A stretch of DNA of 64,000 nt from Inia geoffrensis (lineage: Eukaryota; Chordata; Mammalia; Artiodactyla; Iniidae). The notes under the pieces were generated by a model. That model saw only the letters and a program-made list of their open reading frames with translations. It had not been told where the DNA came from and did no database searches. The DNA lies in contig CM070904.1 in assembly GCA_036417435.1 (NCBI GenBank), forward strand, positions 21,744,835 to 21,808,834. The letters are read 5' to 3'. The position numbers and the translations under genes are program-made. Below, piece by piece: positions 36,491 through 49,758 of this stretch (position 1 is its first letter; the number at the start of each line of letters is the position of its first letter).

Positions 36491-39400
36491 TTACAATCCC
36501 ACCAACGGCAATAGCTGGCTTCACTTTTTGGCATGCCCTCGTGAGCACTTAAAAGGTTAGGGTTTGACAGGACTGCAGCCAGGGAACAATTCGGCTAGCT
36601 TTCTTTTCACTCTCTGATTATGACAGATCCTGAGCATCTTTTCATTTGAAAGTGCTCTTTTCTAAAAGGCAGGTGAGTACCACTGAGTTCTTGAATGGTT
36701 CCTGCCTCACAGTTGGGCCTGATTTGAATTCATTTCAGAGTACCTAGCCCAGGATATTTCTTGAGGGCAGGGTTGTGTTTGCAAAGCTGCAGGCCATAGA
36801 CCTTGGGAATGATAGGTGAGTTTCAGCACGGTTGGCAAGGTTGTTACGTTTGGTAAGGTGGTTACGGCAGTGTGCTACAAGGCGGCAGCACTACTCCGTG
36901 TGGTCTCTGTTAACTTGAGGAAAGAAAGCCTTAGCGGTGGTCTCAGTGCTGGATTGGAAATTGGGAGTCGAACATGGCTGAACACACACCCCTGGGCTTG
37001 TGTATGCTCACCTCCTGCCCCTTAACCTGCACTGCCACACCCCAGGCATATCGCAAGCCTTGCAAGTGGGCTCCTCGGAGGGTGCCGTGGTTCGCACGTG
37101 GGGCGACTGTAATGAAGAGGGCTGGAGGTGGGAACCTGCCTAGCAGGAGCTGTGGAGATCCGGCTTCTTCACTGCTCTTCCCTCTCAGCTGCTCCACCCT
37201 CATTTGGGAACAGCGGGCTCTCCTTACCTGTAGGAGGGCCAAGTTGGATCGGGATATTGTGGTACCATGCAGGGGAGAATGGGCAATAGCGGTCCGAGGT
37301 GCCGCTGGTCAGGCGGCACGTCCTCCTCCCTTGCTGCCTCAGCAGCATCATGCTCCGGCCGTGGGACCCAGGCCTGCCGAGGCTCCAGGGGCCTTACCGT
37401 GGTAACGACATCACAGAGGCCTGAGGTAACAGAGTAGGCATTTCTTAACCCCTTACTTGTCTTCTCATTGAACAGTGCTTTACCCTTTCAGCCTAGTTCA
37501 TATAGAATTTTGGGTCTTTTTCAATTCTACAGCCACCTGATGCAATTATACACGTAGGTGTACCCGTAGGGTTTCGGATTCTTTGCACTCTTCGTTTATT
37601 GGGGAATGTTTTGTAGCGTTCCCTGTGCTTTCGGATGGGTCGACCTTGATGAGCACTTTTGGATACATTAAGCTTGTTTCTGTGAAACCCGACCTCCTAC
37701 ATCACCCTTCCCCAGTCTCCAATTTCCCCCTCAGGCAACTCCAGGCTTCTTTCTTTCCTTTGTAAACCTGTGTTACTTTTGTGTACTAGCTGCCTTAGTA
37801 TCCGTATTGAGACGGCAGACATAAGTCTGATATCCTGGGATATGTGTCTTGCTGCCTCTAGTTGACCAGAATTAGTGAGGTCATCTACTGCTCTACGCAT
37901 GCTGCTGCCAAGAGTTTGAGCTCGTTTTATTCTTTGGCTGAGTGGTAGTCGACTGTGTGTAGGTAGCAGAACATCTTTCTCCATTCACCCCTCGCTGCAC
38001 ATTTCGTTCTTTGGATGTGTTGGCTGCGATCATGGGTACCACAAGGACCGCTGGGGTGCAAGTGCTTCCTTCCAATGATGCTAGTCTCTGGTTATGCGAC
38101 CTGCAGTGGGGTTTCCGAATCTCGTGGTACCTCCAGTGTTTACTTTGGTAAGGAATGTGCCTACTGATCCTCATACCGGCTGTTAGCAATTTACAATCCC
38201 ACCAACAGCAATAGCTGGCTTCTCTTTTTGGCATGCCCTCTTGATCACTTACGATTTTAGGGTTTGAGAGGACTGCAGCCAGGGACCACCTGGTATAGCT
38301 TTCTTTGCACTCTCTAATCATGACAGATCCTGGGCATCTTTTCTTTTGAGTGTGCTGTTTTCTAAAACGCGGGTGAGTACCACTGAGTGCTTGAAAGGTT
38401 CCTGCCTCAGAGTCGGGCCTGATTTGAATTCGTTCCCGATTCCCTAGACCGGGATATTTCTTGAGGGCAGGGTTGTGTCTGCAAAGCCGCAGGCCATAGG
38501 TCTTGTGGATGATAGGGGCCCTTCGGCACTGTTGTTAAGGTTGTTACGGCAGTGGGCCACAAGGCGGCAGCAGTACTCCGTGTCGTCTCTGGTAACATGG
38601 GGAAAGAAAGCCTTAACGGTCGTCCCGGTGTTGGACTTGAAATGGGGAGTCGAAGGTGGCTGAACACACACCCCTGGGCTTTTGTAGGCTCACCCCCTGC
38701 CCCTTAACCTGCACTGCCCCACCCCAGGCATATGGCAAGCCTTGCAAGTGGGCTACTCGGAGGGTGCCGTGGCTCGCAGGTGGGGCGACTCCCATGAAGT
38801 GCGCTGGAGGTGGGAACTTGCTTAGGAGGAGCTGTGGAGATCCGGGTTCTTCACAGCCCTTCCCTCTCAGCTGTTCCACCATGATTTCGATACACCAGGC
38901 TGTGCTTACGTGTAGGAGGCCCATGTTGCATCGGGAGATTGTGGTACCACGCAGGGGAGAAGAGCAGCAGCATCCTCCAGCCGCGGGACACAGGCCGGCT
39001 GAGGCTCCAGGTGTCTGACACCATCCGACGTCACAGAGGCCTGAGGTAAGAAAGTGGGCATTTCTTAACCCGTTACTTGCCTTGTCATTGAACGGTCCTT
39101 TTGCCTTTCAGTAGAGTTTATATACAATGTTGCGTCTCTTTGACTTCTACAGCCACTTGATGCACTTATAACGGTAGCTGTACCTGTAGGTTTTCGGATT
39201 TTGTGCCCCGTTAGTTTATCGAGGAATATTTTGTAGCGTTCCCTGTGCTTTCGGGTGGGTCGCCCTTGATGAGCACTTTTTGATACGTTAAGTGTGTTTC
39301 TGTTAATCCCAATCTCCTAATTCCCTTCCCCGGTCTCCAATTTCCCCCTGTGGGAACTCCTCACTTCTTTCTTCCCTTTGTGAACCTGTGTTTCCTTTCT

Positions 39401-39806
39401 TTGCTAGCTTCCTTTGTATCCCTATTTAGACGGCACACATAAGTGATATCCGGGATATGTGTCTTGCTGCCTCTAATTGACCAGAATTAGGGAGATCATC
39501 TTCGGCTCCACCCATGCTGCTGGAAATACTATGAGTTCCTTTTGTTCTGTGGCTGAGTGGTAGGCGAGGGTGTGTAGGTAGCAGAACATCTTTCTCCCTT
39601 CACCCCTCGCTCGACAGTTCGTTCATTTGTATGTCCTGGCTGTGGTCAAGGGTACCACAAACACTGCCTGGGTGCAAGTGCTTCCTTCCAATGATGCTAG
39701 TCTCTGGTTATACGACCTGCAGCGGGGTTTCCGAATCTTGTGGCACCTGCAGTGTTTATTTAGGTAAGGAATGTGCCTACTGATCCTCATACCTGCTGTT
39801 AGCAAT
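36491..39806 (+). repeat. Unit 12, counterpart of unit 2
   Basis: A is 36491-38190 and B is 38191-39806. It repeats every private marker of unit 2, including the 2-bp loss in B (near 39322). The only difference I found is gtaggttttcgg near 39187 in place of gtagggtttcgg. Confidence 0.97.
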
Positions 39807-42800
39807 TTACAATCCCACCAACGGCAATAGCTGGCTTCACTTTTTGGCATGCCCTCGTGAGCACTTAAAAGGTTAGGGTTTGACAGGACTGCAGCCAGGG
39901 AACAATTCGGCTAGCTTTCTTTTCACTCTCTGATTATGACAGATCCTGAGCATCTTTTCATTTGAAAGTGCTCTTTTCTAAAAGGCAGGTGAGTACCACT
40001 GAGTTCTTGAATGGTTCCTGCCTCACAGTTGGGCCTGATTTGAATTCATTTCAGACTACCTAGCCCAGGATATTTCTTGAGGGCAGGGTTGTGTTTGCAA
40101 AGCTGCAGGCCATAGACCTTGGGAATGATAGGTGAGTTTCAGCACGGTTGGTAAGGTTGTTACGTTTGGTAAGGTGGTTACGGCAGTGTGCTACAAGGCG
40201 GCAGCACTACTCCGTGTGGTCTCTGTTAACTTGAGGAAAGAAAGCCTTAGCGGTGGTCCCAGTGCTGGATTGGAAATTGGGAGTCGAACATGGCTGAACA
40301 CACACCCCTGGGCTTGTGTATGCTCACCTCCTGCCCCTTAACCTGCACTGCCACACCCCAGGCATATCGCAAGCCTTGCAAGTGGGCTCCTCGGAGGGTG
40401 CCGTGGTTCGCACGTGGGGCGACTCTAATGAAGAGGGCTGGAGGTGGGAACCTGCCTAGCAGGAGCTGTGGAGATCCGGCTTCTTCACTGCTCTTCCCTC
40501 TCAGCTGCTCCACACTCATTTGGGAACAGCGGGCTCTGCTTACCTGTAGGAGGGCCACGTTGGATCGGGATATTGTGGTACCATGCAGGGGAGAATGGGC
40601 AATAGCGGTCCGAGGTGCCGCTGGTCAGGCGGCACGTCCTCCTCCCTTGCTGCCTCAGCAGCATCATGCTCCGGCCGTGGGACCCAGGCCTGCCGAGGCT
40701 CCAGGGGCCTAACCGTGGTAACGACATCACAGAGGCCTGAGGTAACAGAGTAGGCATTTCTTAACCCCTTACTTGTCTTCTCATTGAACAGTGTTTTACC
40801 CTTTCAGCCTAGTTCATATAGAATTTTGGGTCTTTTTCAATTCTACAGCCACCTGATGCAATTATACACGTAGGTGTACCCGTAGGGTTTCGGATTCTTT
40901 GCACTCTTCGTTTATTGAGGAATGTTTTGTAGCGTTCCCTGTGCTTTCGGGTGGGTCGACCTTGATGAGCACTTTTGGATACATTAAGCTTGTTTCTGTG
41001 AAACCCGACCTCCTACATCACCCTTCCCCAGTCTCCAATTTCCCCCTCAGGCAACTCCAGGCTTCTTTCTTTCCTTTGTAAACCTGTGTTACTTTTGTGT
41101 ACTAGCTGCCTTAGTATCCGTATTGAGACGGCAGACATAAGTCTGATATCCTGGGATATGTGTCTTGCTGCCTCTAGTTGACCAGAATTAGTGAGGTCAT
41201 CTACTGCTCTACGCATGCTGCTGCCAAGACTTTGAGCTCGTTTTATTCTGTGGCTGAGTGGTAGTCGACTGTGTGTAGTTAGCAGAACATCTTTCTCCAT
41301 TCACCCCTCGCTGCACATTTCGTTCTTTGGATGTCTTGGCTGCGATCATGGGTACCACAAGGACCGCTGGGGTGCAAGTGCTTCCTTCCAATGATGCTAG
41401 TCTCTGGTTATGCGACCTGCAGCGGGGTTTCCGAATCTCGTGGTACCTCCAGTGTTTACTTTGGTAAGGAATGTGCCTACTGATCCTCATACCGGCTGTT
41501 AGCAATTTACAATCCCACCAACAGCAATAGCTGGCTTCTCTTTTTGGCATGCCCTCTTGATCACTTACGATTTTAGGGTTTGAGAGGACTGCAGCCAGGG
41601 ACCACCTGGTGTAGCTTTCTTTGCACTCTCTAATCATGACAGATCCTGGGCATCTTTTCTTTTGAGTGTGCTGTTTTCTAAAACGCGGGTGAGTACCACT
41701 GAGTGCTTGAAAGGTTCCTGCCTCAGAGTCGGGCCTGATTTGAATTCGTTCCCGATTCCCTAGACCGGGATATTTCTTGAGGGCAGGGTTGTGTCTGCAA
41801 AGCCGCAGGCCATAGGTCTTGTGGATGATAGGGGCCCTTCGGCACTGTTGTTAAGGTTGTTACGGCAGTGGGCCACAAGGCGGCAGCAGTACTCCGTGTC
41901 GTCTCTGGTAACATGGGGAAAGAAAGCCTTAACGGTGGTCCCGGTGTTGGACTTGAAATGGGGAGTCGAAGGTGGCTGAACACACACCCCTGGGCTTTTG
42001 TAGGCTCACCCCCTGCCCCTTAACCTGCACTGCCCCACCCCAGGCATATGGCAAGCCTTGCAAGTGGGCTACTCGGAGGGTGCCGTGGCTCGCAGGTGGG
42101 GCGACTCCCATGAAGTGCGCTGGAGGTGGGAACTTGCTTAGGAGGAGCTGTGGAGATCCGGGTTCTTCACAGCCCTTCCCTCTCAGCTGTTCCACCATGA
42201 TTTCGATACACCAGGCTGTGCTTACGTGTAGGAGGCCCATGTTGCATCGGGAGATTGTGGTACCACGCAGGGGAGAACAGCAGCAGCATCCTCCAGCCGC
42301 GGGACACAGGCCGGCTGAGGCTCCAGGTGTCTGACACCATCCGACGTCACAGAGGCCTGAGGTAAGAAAGTGGGCATTTCTTAACCCGTTACTTGCCTTG
42401 TCATTGAACGGTCCTTTTGCCTTTCAGTAGAGTTTATATACAATGTTGCGTCTCTTTGACTTCTACAGCCACTTGATGCACTTATAACAGTAGCTGTACC
42501 TGTAGGGTTTCGGATTTTGTGCCCCGTTAGTTTATCGAGGAATATTTTGTAGCGTTCCCTGTGCTTTCGGGTGGGTCGCCCTTGATGAGCACTTTTTGAT
42601 ACGTTAAGTGTGTTTCTGTTAATCCCAATCTCCTAATTCACCCTTCCCCGGTCTCCAATTTCCCCCTGTGGGAACTCCTCACTTCTTTCTTCCCTTTGTG
42701 AACCTGTGTTTCCTTTCTTTGCTAGCTTCCTTTGTATCCCTATTTAGACGGCACACATAAGGGATATCCGGGATATGTGTCTTGCTGCCTCTAATTGACC

Positions 42801-43124
42801 AGAATTAGGGAGATCATCTTCGGCTCCACCCATGCTGCTGGAAATACTATGAGTTCCTTTTGTTCTGTGGCTGAGTGGTAGGCGAGGGTGTGTAGGTAGC
42901 AGAACATCTTTCTCCCTTCACCCCTCGCTCGACAGTTCGTTCATTTGTATGTCCTGGCTGTGGTCAAGGGTACCACAAACACTGCCTGGGTGCAAGTGCT
43001 TCCTTCCAATGATGCTAGTCTCTGGTTATACGACCTGCAGCGGGGTTTCCGAATCTTGTGGCACCTGCAGTGTTTATTTAGGTAAGGAATGTGCCTACTG
43101 ATCCTCATACCTGCTGTTAGCAAT
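39807..43124 (+). repeat. Unit 13, counterpart of unit 3
   Basis: A is 39807-41506 and B is 41507-43124. All unit 3 markers recur, including the ggcctaacc stop and cttataacagtag in B. It differs by cagtgttttacc near 40790 and by gagaacagc near 42274, the latter being the state of units 10 and 11. Confidence 0.97.
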
Positions 43125-46100
43125 TTACAATCCCACCAACGGCAATAGCTGGCTTCACTTTTTGGCATGCCCTCGTGAGCACTTAAAAGGTTAGGGTTTG
43201 ACAGGACTGCAGCCAGGGAACAATTCGGCTAGCTTTCTTTTCACTCTCTGATTATGACAGATCCTGAGCATCTTTTCATTTGAAAGTGCTCTTTTCTAAA
43301 AGGCAGGTGAGTACCACTGAGTTCTTGAATGGTTCCTGCCTCACAGTTGGGCCTGATTTGAATTCATTTCAGAGTACCTAGCCCAGGATATTTCTTGAGG
43401 GCAGGGTTGTGTTTGCAAAGCTGCAGGCCATAGACCTTGGGAATGATAGGTGAGTTTCAGCACGGTTGGCAAGGTTGTTACGTTTGGTAAGGTGGTTACG
43501 GCAGTGTGCTACAGGGCGGCAGCACTACTCCGTGTGGTCTCTGTTAACTTGAGGAAAGAAAGCCTTAGCGGTGGTCCCAGTGCTGGATTGGAAATTGGGA
43601 GTCGAACATGGCTCAACACACACCCCTGGGCTTGTGTATGCTCACCTCCTGCCCCTTAACCTGCACTGCCACACCCCAGGCATATCGCAAGCCTTGCAAG
43701 TGGGCTCCTCGGAGGGTGCCGTGGTTCGCACGTGGGGCGACTCTAATGAAGAGGGCTGGAGGTGGGAACCTGCCTAGCAGGAGCTGTGGAGATCCGGCTT
43801 CTTCACTGCTCTTCCCTCTCAGCTGCTCCACCCTCATTTGGGAACAGCGGGCTCTCCTTACCTCTAGGAGGGCCAAGTTGGATCGGGATATTGTGGTACC
43901 ATGCAGGGGAGAATGGGCAATAGCGGTCCGAGGTGCCGCTGGTCAGGCGGCACGTCCTCCTCCCTTGCTGCCTCAGCAGCATCATGCTCCGGCCGTGGGA
44001 CCCAGGCCTGCCGAGGCTCCAGGGGCCTTACCGTGGTAACGACATCACAGAGGCCTGAGGTAACAGAGTAGGCATTTCTTAACCCCTTACTTGTCTTCTC
44101 ATTGAACAGTGCTTTACCCTTTCAGCCTAGTTCATATAGAATTTTGGGTCTTTTTCAATTCTACAGCCACCTGATGCAATTATACACGTAGGTGTACCCG
44201 TAGGGTTTCGGATTCTTTGCACTCTTCGTTTATTGAGGAATGTTTTGTAGCGTTCCCTGTGCTTTCGGGTGGGTCGACCTTGATGAGCACTTTTTGATAC
44301 ATTAAGCTTGTTTCTGTGAAACCCGACCTCCTACATCACCCTTCCCCAGTCTCCAATTTCCCCCTCAGGCAACTCCAGGCTTCTTTCTTTCCTTTGTAAA
44401 CCTGTGTTACCTTTGTGTACTAGCTGCCTTAGTATCCGTATTGAGACGGCAGACATAAGTCTGATATCCTGGGATATGAATCTTGCTGCCTCTAGTTGAC
44501 CAGAATTAGTGAGGTCATCTACTGCTCTACGCATGCTGCTGCCAAGAGTTTGAGCTCGTTGTATTCTGTGGCTGAGTGGTAGTCGACTGTGTGTAGTTAG
44601 CAGAACATCTTTCTCCATTCACCCCTCGCTGCACATTTCGTTCTTTGGATGTGTTGGCTACGATCATGGGTACCACAAGGACCGCTGGGGTGCAAGTGCT
44701 TCCTTCCAATGATGCTAGTCTCTGGTTATGCGACCTGCAGCGGGGTTTCCGAATCTCGTGGTACCTCCAGTGTTTACTTTGGTAAGGAATGTGCCTACTG
44801 ATCCTCATACCGGCTGTTAGCAATTTACAATCCCACCAACAGCAATAGCTGGCTTCTCTTTTTGGCATGCCCTCTTGATCACTTACGATTTTAGGGTTTG
44901 AGAGGACTGCAGCCAGGGACCACCTGGTGTAGCTTTCTTTGCACTCTCTAATCATGACAGATCCTGGGCATCTTTTCTTTTGAGTGTGCTGTTTTCTAAA
45001 ACGCGGGTGAGTACCACTGAGTGCTTGAAAGGTTCCTGCCTCAGAGTCGGGCCTGATTTGAATTCGTTCCCGATTCCCTAGACCGGGATATTTCTTGAGG
45101 GCAGGGTTGTGTCTGCAAAGCCGCAGGCCATAGGTCTTGTGGATGATAGGGGCCCTTCGGCACTGTTGTTAAGGTTGTTACGGCAGTGGGCCACAAGGCG
45201 GCAGCAGTACTCCGTGTCGTCTCTGGTAACATGGGGAAAGAAAGCCTTAACGGTGGTCCCGGTGTTGGACTTGAAATGGGGAGTCGAAGGTGGCTGAACA
45301 CACACCCCTGGGCTTTTGTAGGCTCACCCCCTGCCCCTTAACCTGCACTGCCCCACCCCAGGCATATGGCAAGCCTTGCAAGTGGGCTACTCGGAGGGTG
45401 CCGTGGCTCGCAGGTGGGGCGACTCCCATGAAGTGCGCTGGAGGTGGGAACTTGCTTAGGAGGAGCTGTGGAGATCCGGGTTCTTCACAGCCCTTCCCTC
45501 TCAGCTGTTCCACCATGATTTCGATACACCAGGCTGTGCTTACGTGTAGGAGGCCCATGTTGCATCGGGAGATTGTGGTACCACGCAGGGGAGAAGAGCA
45601 GCAGCATCCTCCAGCCGCGGGACACAGGCCGGCTGAGGCTCCAGGTGTCTGACACCATCCGACGTCACAGAGGCCTGAGGTAAGAAAGTGGGCATTTCTT
45701 AACCCGTTACTTGCCTTGTCATTGAACGGTCCTTTTGCCTTTCAGTAGAGTTTATATACAATGTTGCGTCTCTTTGACTTCTACAGCCACTTGATGCACT
45801 TATAACGGTAGCTGTACCTGTAGGGTTTCGGATTTTGTGCCCCGTTAGTTTATCGAGGAATATTTTGTAGCGTTCCCTGTGCTTTCGGGTGGGTCGCCCT
45901 TGATGAGCACTTTTTGATACGTTAAGTGTGTTTCTGTTAATCCCAATCTCCTAATTCACCCTTCCCCGGTCTCCAATTTCCCCCTGTGGGAACTCCTCAC
46001 TTCTTTCTTCCCTTTGTGAACCTGTGTTTCCTTTCTTTGCTAGCTTCCTTTGTATCCCTATTTAGACGGCACACATAAGGGATATCCGGGATATGTGTCT

Positions 46101-46441
46101 TGCTGCCTCTAATTGACCAGAATTAGGGAGATCATCTTCGGCTCCACCCATGCTGCTGGAAATACTATGAGTTCATTTTGTTCTGTGGCTGAGTGGTAGG
46201 CGAGGGTGTGTAGGTAGCAGAACATCTTTCTCCCTCACCCCTCGCTCGACAGTTCGTTCATTTGTATGTCCTGGCTGTGGTCAAGGGTACCACAAACACT
46301 GTCTGGGTGCAAGTGCTTCCTTCCAATGATGCTAGTCTCTGGTTATACGACCTGCAGCGGGGTTTCTGAATCTTGTGGCACCTGCAGTGTTTATTTAGGT
46401 AAGGAATGTGCCTACTGATCCTCATACCTGCTGTTAGCAAT
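43125..46441 (+). repeat. Unit 14, counterpart of unit 4
   Basis: A is 43125-44824 and B is 44825-46441. All unit 4 markers recur (ctacagggcgg, ggctcaacac, cctctaggagg, gtttctgaatc). The one difference I found is cgttgtattc near 44558 instead of cgttttattc. Confidence 0.97.
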
Positions 46442-49400
46442 TTACAATCCCACCAACGGCAATAGCTGGCTTCACTTTTTGGCATGCCCTCGTGAGCACT
46501 TAAAAGGTTAGGGTTTGACAGGACTGCAGCCAGGGAACAATTCGGCTAGCTTTCTTTTCACTCTCTGATTATGACAGATCCTGAGCATCTTTTCATTTGA
46601 AAGTGCTCTTTTCTAAAAGGCAGGTGAGTACCACTGAGTTCTTGAATGGTTCCTGCCTCACAGTTGGGCCTGATTTGAATTCATTTCAGAGTACCTAGCC
46701 CAGGATATTTCTTGAGGGCAGGGTTGTGTTTGCAAAGCTGCAGGCCATAGACCTTGGGAATGATAGGTGAGTTTCAGCACGGTTGGTAAGGTTGTTACGT
46801 TTGGTAAGGTGGTTACGGCAGTGTGCTACAAGGCGGCAGCACTACTCCGTGTGGTCTCTGTTAACTTGAGGAAAGAAAGCCTTAGCGGTGGTCCCAGTGC
46901 TGGATTGGAAATTGGGAGTCGAACATGGCTGAACACACACCCCTGGGCTTGTGTATGCTCACCTCCTGCCCCTTAACCTGCACTGCCACACCCCAGGCAT
47001 ATCGCAAGCCTTGCAAGTGGGCTCCTCGGAGGGTGCCGTGGTTCGCACGTGGGGCGACTCTAATGAAGAGGGCTGGAGGTGGGAACCTGCCTAGCAGGAG
47101 CTGTGGAGATCCGGCTTCTTCACTGCTCTTCCCTCTCAGCTGCTCCACCCTCATTTGGGAACAGCGGGCTCTCCTTACCTGTAGGAGGGCCAAGTTGGAT
47201 CGGGATATTGTGGTACCATGCAGGGGAGAATGGGCAATAGCGGTCCGAGGTGCCGCTGGTCAGGCGGCACGTCCTCCTCCCTTGCTGCCTCAGCAGCATC
47301 ATGCTCCGGCCGTGGGACCCAGGCCTGCCGAGGCTCCAGGGGCCTTACCGTGGTAACGACATCACAGAGGCCTGAGGTAACAGAGTGGGCATTTCTTAAC
47401 CCCTTACTTGTCTTCTCATTGAACAGTGCTTTACCCTTTCAGCCTAGTTCATATAGAATTTTGGGTCTTTTTCAATTCTACAGCCACCTGATGCAATTAT
47501 ACACGTAGGTGTACCCGTAGGGTTTCAGATTCTTTGCACTCTTCGTTTATTGAGGAATGTTTTGTAGCGTTCCCTGTGCTTTCGGGTGGGTCGACCTTGA
47601 TGAGCACTTTTGGATACATTAAGCTTGTTTCTGTGAAACCCGACCTCCTACATCACCCTTCCCCAGTCTCCAATTTCCCCCTCAGGCAACTCCAGGCTTC
47701 TTTCTTTCCTTTGTAAACCTGTGTTACTTTTGTGTACTAGCTGCCTTAGTATCCGTATTGAGACGGCAGACATAAGTCTGATATCCTGGGATATGTGTCT
47801 TGCTGCCTCTAGTTGACCAGAATTAGTGAGGTCATCTACTGCTCTACGCATGCTGCTGCCAAGAGTTTGAGCTCGTTTTATTCTGTGGCTGAGTGGTAGT
47901 CGACTGTGTGTAGTTAGCAGAACATCTTTCTCCATTCACCCCTCGCTGCACATTTCGTTCTTTGGATGTGTTGGCTGCGATCATGGGTACCACAAGGACC
48001 GCTGGGGTGCAAGTGCTTCCTTCCAATGATGCTAGTCTCTGGTTATGCGACCTGCAGCGGGGTTTCCGAATCTCGTGGTACCTCCAGTGTTTACTTTGGT
48101 AAGGAATGTGCCTACTGATCCTCATACCGGCTGTTAGCAATTTACAATCCCACCAACAGCAATAGCTGGCTTCTCTTTTTGGCATGCCCTCTTGATCACT
48201 TACGATTTTAGGGTTTGAGAGGACTGCAGCCAGGGACCACCTGGTGTAGCTTTCTTTGCACTCTCTAATCATGACAGATCCTGGGCATCTTTTCTTTTGA
48301 GTGTGCTGTTTTCTAAAACGCGGGTGAGTACCACTGAGTGCTTGAAAGGTTCCTGCCTCAGAGTCGGGCCTGATTTGAATTCGTTCCCGATTCCCTAGAC
48401 CGGGATATTTCTTGAGGGCAGGGTTGTGTCTGCAAAGCCGCAGGCCATAGGTCTTGTGGATGATAGGGGCCCTTCGGCACTGTTGTTAAGGTTGTTACGG
48501 CAGTGGGCCACAAGGCGGCAGCAGTACTCCGTGTCGTCTCTGGTAACATGGGGAAAGAAAGCCTTAACGGTGGTCCCGGTGTTGGACTTGAAATGGGGAG
48601 TCGAAGGTGGCTGAACACACACCCCTGGGCTTTTGTAGGCTCACCCCCTGCCCCTTAACCTGCACTGCCCCACCCCAGGCATATGGCAAGCCTTGCAAGT
48701 GGGCTACTCGGAGGGTGCCGTGGCTCGCAGGTGGGGCGACTCCCATGAAGTGCGCTGGAGGTGGGAACTTGCTTAGGAGGAGCTGTGGAGATCCGGGTTC
48801 TTCACAGCCCTTCCCTCTCAGCTGTTCCACCATGATTTCGATACACCAGGCTGTGCTTACGTGTAGGAGGCCCATGTTGCATCGGGAGATTGTGGTACCA
48901 CGCAGGGGAGAAGAGCAGCAGCATCCTCCAGCCGCGGGACACAGGCCGGCTGAGGTTCCAGGTGTCTGACACCATCCGACGTCACAGAGGCATGAGGTAA
49001 GAAAGTGGGCATTTCTTAACCCGTTACTTGCCTTGTCATTGAACGGTCCTTTTGCCTTTCAGTATAGTTTATATACAATGTTGCGTCTCTTTGACTTCTA
49101 CAGCCACTTGATGCACTTATAACGGTAGCTGTACCTGTAGGGTTTCGGATTTTGTGCCCCGTTAGTTTATCGAGGAATATTTTGTAGCGTTCCCTGTGCT
49201 TTCGGGTGGGTCGCCCTTGATGAGCACTTTTTGATACGTTAAGTGTGTTTCTGTTAATCCCAATCTCCTAATTCACCCTTCCCCGGTCTCCAATTTCCCC
49301 CTGTGGGAACTCCTCACTTCTTTCTTCCCTTTGTGAACCTGTGTTTCCTTTCTTTGCTAGCTTCCTTTGTATCCCTATTTAGACGGCACACATAAGGGAT

Positions 49401-49758
49401 ATCCGGGATATGTGTCTTGCTGCCTCTAATTGACCAGAATTAGGGAGATCATCTTCGGCTCCACCCATGCTGCTGGAAATACTATGAGTTCATTTTGTTC
49501 TGTGGCTGAGTGGTAGGCGAGGGTGTGTAGGTAGCAGAACATCTTTCTCCCTCACCCCTCGCTCGACAGTTCGTTCATTTGTATGTCCTGGCTGTGGTCA
49601 AGGGTACCACAAACACTGTCTGGGTGCAAGTGCTTCCTTCCAATGATGCTAGTCTCTGGTTATACGACCTGCAGCGGGGTTTCCGAATCTTGTGGCACCT
49701 GCAGTGTTTATTTAGGTAAGGAATGTGCCTACTGATCCTCATACCTGCTGTTAGCAAT
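46442..49758 (+). repeat. Unit 15, counterpart of unit 5
   Basis: A is 46442-48141 and B is 48142-49758. It carries gtttcagattc and the ggttcc/gcatgagg B type like unit 5, but has cagagtacc near 46687 where unit 5 has cagactacc. Confidence 0.97.
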
